Shown here piece after piece: positions 1-6,319 of a DNA stretch of 7,271 nucleotides (position 1 is the stretch's first letter; the number at the start of each line of letters is the position of its first letter). Location: contig PXAI01000169.1 in the NCBI GenBank assembly GCA_003567135.1, positions 1 through 7,271 on the forward strand. The letters are read 5' to 3'. This stretch comes from Balneolia bacterium. GTDB taxonomy: Bacteria; Bacteroidota; Rhodothermia; Balneolales; Cyclonatronaceae. Under the pieces are notes generated by a model that searched no databases, had not been told where the DNA came from, and saw nothing but the letters and a program-made list of their open reading frames with translations. The position numbers and the translations under genes were made by a program.

Positions 1-1529
1 AATAATCGCTGGCTGTCCCCCTGATTCGGATCACCCACATAAACAATATTTCCGGCCTGATCCCGGTATGAATAGGAAACTGCCAGCGCCTGCCTGTTTT
101 CCAGCCTGAAACGAAGGGAGATGTAGCCCAGACTCTGGTTTACGTCATAATCAACGCCTTCAGTCAGCGGGATAAAGTTGTTTTCAACAAACTCATCTGA
201 CGGCACATCAAGATCCGAAGCGGATACGCCAACGCTGGGATCGCGGAACTGTTCAAGAAATCCGGGATCGAAAATATCCTGTTCTTCATTCGGCGGAGAA
301 AATCCGTCTGTTCCTTGAACCACACCATAATCGAGCAAAGCGATCGCCCGTCGCTGATCCGGTTCAGAAGTACTGGACGTATTTTCGACGTACACATCAA
401 TATTAACGATATCGAAAAGCCGTCGTGTAACAACCGGATTGCTCATCGCTTCCTCAAATTCCTGACGGGCGTAAAAGTCGATAAAAAAGTGGCGGTCATC
501 TTCGTAGGCGTTGGGAGCAATATCTATCTGCTGTTCCTGCGATCCGCCCGAAATAGTCTGCGTTTCACCCTGACCTTCCTGCTGAGACAAAACGGTGGTG
601 ACTTCCAGCGCCCCGAGCTTCGCTTGTGCTTTAATTCCGAAAAGTGATCCCCCTCCCCGAATCAGCGAGTTCCCGGTTTCCATCGAAACGTTACCCAGCT
701 CAATCGACTGAATGATTTCATCTTCGTAACCGGTATATAAAATGTTCAGCCTGTTTTCGTATTCAAACGACCGCTCAGTATCCCAGTCGGTTGAAATGGT
801 AAGCTTATCCCCGATTGTACCCTGAATATTCAGCTGAAGATTCTGATCAAATTTGGGATCAACCCTTCGGCGCTGATCGGCAGGCAGCGCGGGATCTTCC
901 GTGTCAGAAATCGAAACACCCACGTTCATATTTGCCGAACCGGTTACGCGGAGGTTCACCTCAGGCCGCCCGAAAATGGTTGTAAACGCCGAGCTTTGTC
1001 CGCCGGGAATCGTAATTCTGAAATCCAGCAATCCTCTCCGGGCATCCCTTCTAAGCTCTTCCTCTCTGATAAGCCTCTGAAAACTTTCGCGTTTGGTGCT
1101 TTGCTTATGCTTCGCGGCATACGTTTCGAAATCAAACGTAGCGGTGTATCCGGTCTGGAATTCGCCTAACGTCCGGCGAACATGATAATTACCGAGTGTG
1201 TCGCGTTCCGTTTCAAAGCGATCGTCGTTCAGCCTGATTTCCAGAATGCGCGGCCAGTCCCGTAAAAATGGCGGCGTGGAAAGAAATGATCTTGGAAAAG
1301 GAAGTACGCTTACGGAATCTCTGGATGGTTTGTGAATGATCAGCGTATCTGCGGCGGCGGTATCGGCCGTATCAGCGGTAACCTGAGTTAAGGTATCTGC
1401 CAGCACAGTGGAAAAATTCCGTTCTCCCGTAAATGCTTTACTCTCAGCAGATCCCGCGTAAAACCAGGTTCCTAAAAAAAGGCATACCATACTTAATGGC
1501 AACAATCTGATGTGCTCCGACTTCCGCAA
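1..1529 (-). CDS. sprA: Cell-surface protein SprA, type IX secretion translocon (N-terminal part; runs off left edge)
   Basis: SprA is the giant outer-membrane beta-barrel through which type IX secretion cargo leaves the cell; it also supports gliding in Flavobacterium johnsoniae, where it is about 2,400 residues long. Translating the minus strand gives an uninterrupted frame of 509 complete codons from 1529 to base 1. The rest of the gene lies left of the window. Family signatures seen: PGGQSSAFTTIFGRPEVN (residues 175-192), QGTIGDKLTIS with DWD (236-250), YENRLNILYTGYEDE (257-271) and GNVSMETGNSLIRGGGSLFG (279-298). With a TTG start at 1529 the N-terminus is a good signal peptide: basic MRKSEHIR, a hydrophobic core at residues 9-25, and probable cleavage after GSA (26-28). 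The only in-frame ATG (1490) would leave a core with no basic n-region, so I prefer TTG, though this is uncertain. No ATG lies upstream before an in-frame stop at 1620-1622. A low-complexity ADT-rich linker (44-62) follows the signal. It diverges from lptF. Confidence 0.93.
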   Translation of the reverse strand, partial: MRKSEHIRLLPLSMVCLFLGTWFYAGSAESKAFTGERNFSTVLADTLTQVTADTADTAAADTLIIHKPSRDSVSVLPFPRSFLSTPPFLRDWPRILEIRLNDDRFETERDTLGNYHVRRTLGEFQTGYTATFDFETYAAKHKQSTKRESFQRLIREEELRRDARRGLLDFRITIPGGQSSAFTTIFGRPEVNLRVTGSANMNVGVSISDTEDPALPADQRRRVDPKFDQNLQLNIQGTIGDKLTISTDWDTERSFEYENRLNILYTGYEDEIIQSIELGNVSMETGNSLIRGGGSLFGIKAQAKLGALEVTTVLSQQEGQGETQTISGGSQEQQIDIAPNAYEDDRHFFIDFYARQEFEEAMSNPVVTRRLFDIVNIDVYVENTSSTSEPDQRRAIALLDYGVVQGTDGFSPPNEEQDIFDPGFLEQFRDPSVGVSASDLDVPSDEFVENNFIPLTEGVDYDVNQSLGYISLRFRLENRQALAVSYSYRDQAGNIVYVGDPNQGDSQRL

Positions 1530-1567
1530 AAATGGTGGTCTAACTCGTTTCAGGATTAAACAGATAT

Positions 1568-1690
1568 ATGATATGTCAGGTACCGGACTGGCCGGAATTA
1601 AATAGCAGTATAGGTGTCTCTATAGGCTTAGCTTTTTTTGTGGTACTGACTGTTTTGCTGATCCCAAAACGTAACTCTGAAGGATATTAG
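1568..1690 (+). CDS. Possible small single-span membrane protein (40 aa), unrecognised
   Basis: An ATG at 1568 opens a 40-codon frame ending in TAG at 1688-1690. The predicted peptide has a short polar start (MICQVPDWPELNSS). A continuous hydrophobic stretch of about 20 residues (14-33, ending LAFFVVLTVLLIP) follows, and then a basic polar tail (KRNSEGY). This is the layout of a one-span inner-membrane micro-protein. The leader before the ATG is A/T-rich, as for the larger genes here, with an AGGA at 1552-1555 that is rather far away (12 bases). Against it: the start is only 38 bases from the divergent sprA start, which leaves little room for separate promoters, and a hydrophobic run can arise by chance. 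I recognise no family and assign no function. Confidence 0.3.
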   Translation: MICQVPDWPELNSSIGVSIGLAFFVVLTVLLIPKRNSEGY

Positions 1691-1707
1691 AAGTGTCCTG
1701 GGGATGC

Positions 1708-1723
1708 ACCAACTTGTGTTGGT
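1708..1723. repeat. Short perfect inverted repeat (6-bp arms, 4-base loop)
   Basis: ACCAAC and GTTGGT flank a TTGT loop, a perfect dyad of 16 bases lying 17 bases after the stop of the possible micro-ORF and about 150 bases before lptF. It could be a regulator-binding site or a small hairpin. No T-run follows it (the next bases are TTATGCGG), so it does not look like a standard intrinsic terminator. A dyad of this size can occur by chance. Confidence 0.35.
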
Positions 1724-1876
1724 TTATGCGGGGTTGAATGTTAAGCATTTTTTAGGCTAATAAACAATCGTATTTTAACGTTTTGGTTATGTTCGTCGCA
1801 TATCTGAATGCAGAATGTGGTAAGATAACACCATCTTTTTAACTCCTCAATTGAAATTACGTTCCAATTTTTTTTA

Positions 1877-3373
1877 ATGCGCGGTAAGGTTTTAAAAAGG
1901 CTTCAGCGGGAAATCCTGGCCGGACACATCGGGCCCTTTCTTTTCTGTTTCCTTATAGTGATGTTTTTATTGCTGATGCAGTTTCTCATCGACCACATCG
2001 ACAAGCTGGTCGGCAAGGGAATTCCTATCGCGATTATTCTCGAACTGATTCTTACCAATCTGGCTTACATGGTGGTACTCGCCGTTCCGATGGCGGTTCT
2101 GGTCTCCTCGCTGATGGCATTCGGAAAGTTCGCCGAGAATAATGAACTCGCCGCCGTGAAGGCTGCCGGCATCAGCCCGATGAGCCTGATTCGCCCCGTA
2201 ATGGTAGCCGCGCTGATCCTTTTCGGATTTCTCGCCTGGTTTTCTGATCAGGTTTTGCCCGACGCCAACTACAAGGCCCGCTCGCTGTTTATCGATATCC
2301 GCATGCAAAAACCGGGATTCGATCTGAGGGAAAATGTGTTTTACGACGGGATAGACAGTTACAACTTTCTGGTGCGCAGAATCGAGGCCAGCGGTGACAG
2401 TTTACGGGATATCACGCTATTTCAGGAAGGAAACGCCGAGCGGTCATCGGCAGTGGTTAAGGCCGATCACGGATACATGCAGTCGGTGCCGGATACGGAT
2501 ATACTGAGCCTCTATTTATTCGACGGCCAGATTGTGCGTAATATTGCGCAGGCTCCCACAGCAGAAAATCGCATCGAAAAAACGCGCTTTGAAACTTACC
2601 GGATTAACTTTGACCTCTCCGACCTCAACTTTAACCGCTCTGATCCGGATCGGAGGCGCCGCGACGACCGCACGATGACTTCTGCCATGATGAAGGTTAT
2701 TGTGGATTCTCTCCAGCGGGATATTCAGGCTGATTTTGAGCGGCTGACTGCATACAAGGGGATAAACCGTCTCTACATTACCAAAGAGCGGTTAGAAGGT
2801 GATTCAACCGAGAATTTTCGCAAGCTTTTATCCGGAGCCGAGATGGCTTTTCAGCCTCCGCCCTCGTGGGCGCAAACCATCGATCTGCCGGAAAACGTTG
2901 TTGAAACGGAGCTTTTTTCTCTGAATCAGCTGGAGCATCGGGAGCGGCAGCGGCAGGTTGCATCGCGGGCGCAGACCAATTTCCGAACGACCATTGCGCA
3001 GCTGAATAATCTTCAGAATAATATTCAGTGGAGATCAGAGCGGAGTGCCGTTTACATGGTTGAGATCTATAAAAAAGTATCCATCCCCTTTGCGTGTCTG
3101 ATTTTTGTGATGGTGGCTGCGCCCCTCGGTATGCTCACCCGAAAAGGAAATATCGGCTTCAACGCGCTCATCAGCGCCGGACTTTTCACCTATTACTGGA
3201 TTTCGGTAATTCAGGGCGAAAAGCTGGCCGACCGGATGATCATATCCCCGATAACAGGAATGTGGTTCGGAAACGTTACCTTGTTCATTCTCGGAATTTA
3301 TCTGCTTCTGAAAGTCGTGTACGAGTTCCGGATCAGCGATCTTTGGAACCGCGAAGCCGTAAGAAAATCATAG
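1877..3373 (+). CDS. lptF: LptF-like lipopolysaccharide export permease (YjgP/YjgQ family), long form
   Basis: LptF and LptG are the two inner-membrane subunits that, with the LptB ATPase, extract lipopolysaccharide from the inner membrane and pass it to the periplasmic Lpt bridge. The 498-residue product has the family layout: a basic start, TM1 (19-40), TM2 (50-80), TM3 (105-123), a periplasmic beta-rich domain (about 130-255), then TM4 (399-418), TM5 (427-445) and TM6 (458-480). The segments ELAAVKAAGIS (90-100) and the helix around VSIPFACLIFVMVAAPLGML (401-420) are typical; the first is the cytoplasmic region expected to contact LptB. It is much longer than E. coli LptF (366 residues). 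The excess is a hydrophilic, probably helical segment at about 256-392, just before TM4. The ATG follows a T-run with no Shine-Dalgarno. lptG starts two bases after its stop, so the two form an operon. F versus G is assigned by gene order and by the closer LptG resemblance of the partner. Confidence 0.92.
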   Translation: MRGKVLKRLQREILAGHIGPFLFCFLIVMFLLLMQFLIDHIDKLVGKGIPIAIILELILTNLAYMVVLAVPMAVLVSSLMAFGKFAENNELAAVKAAGISPMSLIRPVMVAALILFGFLAWFSDQVLPDANYKARSLFIDIRMQKPGFDLRENVFYDGIDSYNFLVRRIEASGDSLRDITLFQEGNAERSSAVVKADHGYMQSVPDTDILSLYLFDGQIVRNIAQAPTAENRIEKTRFETYRINFDLSDLNFNRSDPDRRRRDDRTMTSAMMKVIVDSLQRDIQADFERLTAYKGINRLYITKERLEGDSTENFRKLLSGAEMAFQPPPSWAQTIDLPENVVETELFSLNQLEHRERQRQVASRAQTNFRTTIAQLNNLQNNIQWRSERSAVYMVEIYKKVSIPFACLIFVMVAAPLGMLTRKGNIGFNALISAGLFTYYWISVIQGEKLADRMIISPITGMWFGNVTLFILGIYLLLKVVYEFRISDLWNREAVRKS

Positions 3374-3375
3374 CC

Positions 3376-4455
3376 ATGCGCACAATCGACCTATTTGTTT
3401 ACAAACGCCTTTTCGCCATCATGTCGCTGGTGCTGGTTGTGCTGATTTTCGTGTTTATCATTATCGATTTTTCCAACAACAGCGATAATTTTACCGATCG
3501 CGGCGCCGAGCTATCAGAAATCTGGGGGGATTATTACCTGAATTACATCCCGGAAATGATCCGGCTGATGCTCCCCATGGCGGTGTTTATCGCGGTACTG
3601 CTCACTGCCGGACAAATGGCTGAGCGTCTTGAAATTACGGCGATAAAAGCGGCCGGTGTCAGCCTTTACCGGTTTATGCTCCCGTTTTTGCTGTATGCTT
3701 TTGTGATGACCGCCTTCGTAAGTTTTCTGGATGCGTTTGTAGTACCGAAATCAAACGCCGAGCGTATCGCCTTTGAGCGGCAGTATCTCATGACCCGAAG
3801 CGACCGCGTAGAGCGAAGCCGCATTTATCGTCAGGAAAGCCCGAATACGGTATTGACCGTCAATTACTACGATTCCGTTCGCGATCTCGCCTATCAGGTA
3901 AAAATGTACCGCTTCGACGGCGATCAGATCGAAAAAATGGCTGATATCGCGCGGATGGAGTGGGATCACGAAAAGCTCCGCTGGAAATTAACGCGCGGCG
4001 AGTACCGTTTTTTCAACGAAAACGGATATCACAAAATCAGCTTTACGGAGAGCGATACTACGCTGAATATTTTACCGCGAGACCTGGCAAGATCGGCATC
4101 TGATATTGATCTGCTTACTTACCCCGAAATTATCGACTACATCAATTCGCTGAAACGAAGCGGTGCCGCCGGAATTGAGGCGCAGCAGGTTCAGTTCTAC
4201 ATCAAGCTTTTTTATCCGCTCGGTACGCTGATCATCACCATTATAGGAATTGCGATAGCCAGCGAGCGTAGGCGCGGCGGTAAAGGGATGATTTTGGGTA
4301 CAGGTGTGGCTATCAGCTTTTTGTACGTGGCATCCATGTACATTATTGAGCCTTTCGGCGCGGCCGGAGCGATCGATCCGATGCTCACAGCCGCCATCCC
4401 GCATATTCTCTTTTTCCTGGTGAGCCTGATATTACTCTACCGGACTCCCAAATAG
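3376..4455 (+). CDS. lptG: LptG-like lipopolysaccharide export permease (YjgP/YjgQ family)
   Basis: This is the partner permease of the LptB2FG exporter in the inner membrane. The 359-residue length matches E. coli LptG (360). Membrane segments are TM1 (11-31), TM2 (62-80), TM3 (100-124), TM4 (276-296), TM5 (304-324) and TM6 (336-356), with a periplasmic beta-jellyroll region at about 130-245. The cytoplasmic ERLEITAIKAAGVS (83-96) is the expected LptB-coupling region. The linker LLTYPEIIDYINSLKRSG (246-263) followed by FYIKLFYPLG aligns by eye with the LptG-type linker entering TM4. The frame is open further upstream to 3094, but that part overlaps lptF and reads as non-homologous basic sequence. 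The ATG at 3376, two bases after the lptF stop, starts at the usual family N-terminus, so translation is probably coupled. Its stop lies one base from the convergent DUF3467 stop, which leaves no intergenic terminator. Confidence 0.94.
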   Translation: MRTIDLFVYKRLFAIMSLVLVVLIFVFIIIDFSNNSDNFTDRGAELSEIWGDYYLNYIPEMIRLMLPMAVFIAVLLTAGQMAERLEITAIKAAGVSLYRFMLPFLLYAFVMTAFVSFLDAFVVPKSNAERIAFERQYLMTRSDRVERSRIYRQESPNTVLTVNYYDSVRDLAYQVKMYRFDGDQIEKMADIARMEWDHEKLRWKLTRGEYRFFNENGYHKISFTESDTTLNILPRDLARSASDIDLLTYPEIIDYINSLKRSGAAGIEAQQVQFYIKLFYPLGTLIITIIGIAIASERRRGGKGMILGTGVAISFLYVASMYIIEPFGAAGAIDPMLTAAIPHILFFLVSLILLYRTPK

Positions 4456-4456
4456 A

Positions 4457-4780
4457 TCAGGCTTCCGGAAGCGGCCCGCGATAGTTAAATGGCATGTCCG
4501 GACGGTTGTTATTATCCACCTTAATCGTGCCGTGCTGCTTTTCAAAACGCTGTACGTTGTCGTTCAGGGCGTTCATCAGTCTCTTTGCATGATCCGGCGT
4601 AAGCACAAGTCGCTTAACCACTTTTCCTTTCGGAAGGCCGGGCATCACCGCAATAAAATCCAGAATAAACTCCGACGGTGAGTGCGTGATCATCACAAGA
4701 TTTGAATAGGTTCCTGTAGATTCTTCTTTGGTCAGCTCAATTTCAAGCTGCTTCTTTTTTTGTTGATTCGGCTGATTCAT
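4457..4780 (-). CDS. DUF3467 family protein
   Basis: This is a small cytoplasmic protein of 107 residues with no signal peptide or membrane segment; its function is unknown. It matches my recollection of the DUF3467 family: GTYSNLVMITHSPSEFILDF (23-42), then a short loop MPGLPKGKVVKRLVLTP (46-62), the helix start DHAKRLMNALNDNV (63-76) and RFEKQHGTI (78-86). The N-terminus is Lys/Gln-rich (MNQPNQQKKK) and the C-terminus is Pro/Asn-rich, both probably disordered. It lies 37 bases downstream of the cystathionine beta-synthase gene on the same strand, so the two may be cotranscribed; there is no clear hairpin with a T-run between them. The leader before the ATG is A/T-rich (TTTATTTT) with no Shine-Dalgarno. 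The gene is tail-to-tail with lptG, with a single base between the two stop codons. Confidence 0.88.
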   Translation of the reverse strand: MNQPNQQKKKQLEIELTKEESTGTYSNLVMITHSPSEFILDFIAVMPGLPKGKVVKRLVLTPDHAKRLMNALNDNVQRFEKQHGTIKVDNNNRPDMPFNYRGPLPEA

Positions 4781-4817
4781 AAAATAAAGTGTGTTTAAAT
4801 TTCAGGTCTGTCTTGTT

Positions 4818-6203
4818 TCAGTTTGCACTGTTAGCTATCGACTGTATAATATCAGAACGAGTGATAATTTCAAATTCTGAGTCGTCGAGTTTTACAATCA
4901 CCGCCGCATTGCCGCTGTTGAGCAATCCCGTAATCTGATCCACCCCTGATTTCCGGTCAATTACCGGCAGCGGATCGGCCATGATATCAGATACCGGCTT
5001 CGTTCGCATATTCGGATCTTCCATCAGCTGACTCAAGATGAGCTTCTCATGTACGCTTCCGACAAACTCGCCCGCATCATCCCGAACCGGAACCTGAGAA
5101 ATACCCTTTTCGTGCATCATTTTGATGACATCATCAAGCAGATCAGTATGATTGGCACTCAGAAACGTGCGGCTGACCGGTTTTTTGCTGATTACTTCCT
5201 GTGCCGTCGGGAAGTTTCGCTGATCCATGAAGCCGTTCCGGATCATCCATTCGTCGTTGTAGATTTTCGAAACGTAGCGGGTTCCGCTGTCAGGAAGTAA
5301 CACAACAACCACGCTGTTTTCATCCAGCTTCGCATTTTTGATGTAATCAATGGCGCCCCAGGCCGCGGCTCCGCATGATCCTCCCACAAAAAGCCCCTCC
5401 TGCCGTGCAAGCGCGCGGGTGGTTACAAACGCCTCTTTATCCGGACACTGAACGACTTCATCCACGTAGGAAAAGTCAACGTTTGCGGGGATGATATCCT
5501 CACCGATGCCTTCGGTCAGATATGGCCCGATCTGAGATTTATCAAATACTCCGGTTTTGAAATAGCTTTTATAGACCGATCCTACCGAATCCACGCCGAT
5601 AATTTTAATATCAGGATTTTTCTCCTTCAAATATTTCGCCGTTCCGGTGATCGTGCCGCCGGTTCCCATGCCGGCCACAAAGTGCGTGATTTTTCCATCG
5701 GTCTGCTCCCAAAGCTCAGGGCCGGTCGTTTCATAATGCGCCTGATAGTTACTCAGGTTATCATACTGATTCGGATACCAGGAATTGGGGATTTCCTCGC
5801 TGAGACGTTTTGCAACGGAATAGTAGCTCCGCGGATCATCAGGCTCCACATTTGTAGGGCAAATTTTGACCTCCGCTCCCATCGCGCGCAGAATATTTAC
5901 CTTTTCCATACTCTGCTTGTCGGTCGTGGTAAACACGCAGCGGTATCCCTTGATGATCGCCGCCAGAGCCAGCCCCATTCCAGTATTTCCGGAAGTTCCT
6001 TCAATGATGGTTCCGCCGGGCTTGATCAGGCCTTCCTTCTCAGCGTCTTCCAGCATCTTCAGGCCGATTCTGTCTTTTACACTGTGTCCCGGATTGAAAT
6101 ACTCAACTTTGGCAAGTAGCGTGGGTTTAATATCTTTGGTGATTGAATTCAGTCGGATAAGCGGCGTGTTGCCAATTGTTTCGAGAATGGATTGATACCA
6201 CAT
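4818..6203 (-). CDS. cbs: PLP-dependent cystathionine beta-synthase with C-terminal CBS-domain pair
   Basis: It is predicted to condense homocysteine with serine (or a related activated serine) to cystathionine in the cytoplasm, the first transsulfuration step, possibly releasing H2S in side reactions. The 461-residue product starts MWYQSILETIGNTPLIRLN, the normal N-terminus of the family. An in-frame ATG at 6266 would add 21 unrelated residues and is less likely. Seen: the PLP lysine K43 in SVKDR, the substrate loop EGTSGNTG (68-75), the phosphate-binding GTGGT (180-184), GGSCG (274-278) and PDSG (304-307), then CBS domains at about 338-395 and 403-457. There is no N-terminal haem region of the animal type. 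By eye it is close to Mycobacterium tuberculosis Cbs (KVEY.NPG.S.KDRI, YVSKI.NDEWM). The CBS pair suggests allosteric control by an adenosyl ligand, as in relatives. A cysteine synthase role cannot be excluded, but the CBS pair and overall match favour cystathionine beta-synthase. It probably heads a two-gene unit with the DUF3467 gene. Confidence 0.9.
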   Translation of the reverse strand: MWYQSILETIGNTPLIRLNSITKDIKPTLLAKVEYFNPGHSVKDRIGLKMLEDAEKEGLIKPGGTIIEGTSGNTGMGLALAAIIKGYRCVFTTTDKQSMEKVNILRAMGAEVKICPTNVEPDDPRSYYSVAKRLSEEIPNSWYPNQYDNLSNYQAHYETTGPELWEQTDGKITHFVAGMGTGGTITGTAKYLKEKNPDIKIIGVDSVGSVYKSYFKTGVFDKSQIGPYLTEGIGEDIIPANVDFSYVDEVVQCPDKEAFVTTRALARQEGLFVGGSCGAAAWGAIDYIKNAKLDENSVVVVLLPDSGTRYVSKIYNDEWMIRNGFMDQRNFPTAQEVISKKPVSRTFLSANHTDLLDDVIKMMHEKGISQVPVRDDAGEFVGSVHEKLILSQLMEDPNMRTKPVSDIMADPLPVIDRKSGVDQITGLLNSGNAAVIVKLDDSEFEIITRSDIIQSIANSAN

Positions 6204-6319
6204 AAAAATGAATGCGTATATTTTAAGACGTTTCAAATAATTATTCGTGCCGGATACGTTGTACATTAGGTCGCCGGTTCACACGGAGTGAAAATAACGA
6301 ATTTAGCCAGCAATTCTAC
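6204..6319. other. Divergent intergenic gap between cbs and the SpoIID-domain gene
   Basis: These 116 bases separate the start of cbs (minus) from the likely GTG start of the SpoIID-domain gene (plus), so both promoters should lie here. The side next to cbs is A/T-rich (6204-6245). I could not find a convincing Bacteroidota-type or sigma-70 promoter on either strand, nor a dyad, so no specific site is claimed. Confidence 0.6.

Larger units (their letters stand above)
1530..1876. other. Divergent intergenic region between sprA and lptF
   Basis: This 347-base stretch must carry the promoters for sprA (minus) and lptF (plus). I searched both strands for the Bacteroidota-type promoter (TTTG near -33, TAnnTTTG near -7) and for sigma-70 boxes and found only imperfect matches, so no promoter is called. 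The half near lptF (about 1740-1876) is markedly A/T-rich and ends in a T-run directly before the lptF start. The half near sprA contains a possible 40-residue ORF and a 16-base dyad, listed separately. No tRNA or obvious structured RNA was recognised. Confidence 0.75.

Noticed and set aside
315..647. A 110-codon plus-strand frame opposite sprA, and an 89-codon minus frame at 164-433
   Set aside because: Both lie in the region where the minus-strand SprA frame is unbroken and matches the family; they show no recognisable motifs and are shadows.
1704..1760. 18-codon plus-strand frame after the dyad
   Set aside because: Too short, with no distinctive composition or start context.
1822..1840. 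AAGAT/ATCTT hairpin followed by a T-run upstream of lptF
   Set aside because: The stem is only five mostly A-T pairs, too weak for an intrinsic terminator, and it lies just before the lptF start in A/T-rich sequence where such matches are expected.
1787..1848. Minus-strand 15-codon frame (ATG at 1834) with a good-looking GAGGAG eight bases upstream
   Set aside because: The peptide is only 15 residues with no features, it lies about 260 bases from the sprA start, and other genes here do not use Shine-Dalgarno sites, so it is probably chance.
1967..2308. 113-codon minus-strand frame inside lptF, and similar antisense frames inside lptG, cbs and the SpoIID gene
   Set aside because: They are antisense to clearly conserved coding sequence, His/Arg-rich in the way typical of shadow frames, and have no domain signature.
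3094..3375. Upstream extension of the lptG frame
   Set aside because: It overlaps lptF in a region encoding conserved TM segments and gives Arg/His-rich non-homologous sequence; the ATG at 3376 gives the normal family N-terminus and length.
6204..6266. 21-residue N-terminal extension of the cystathionine beta-synthase
   Set aside because: The family starts at or near MWYQSILETIGNTPLIRL; the extra residues match nothing and fall in the A/T-rich leader.
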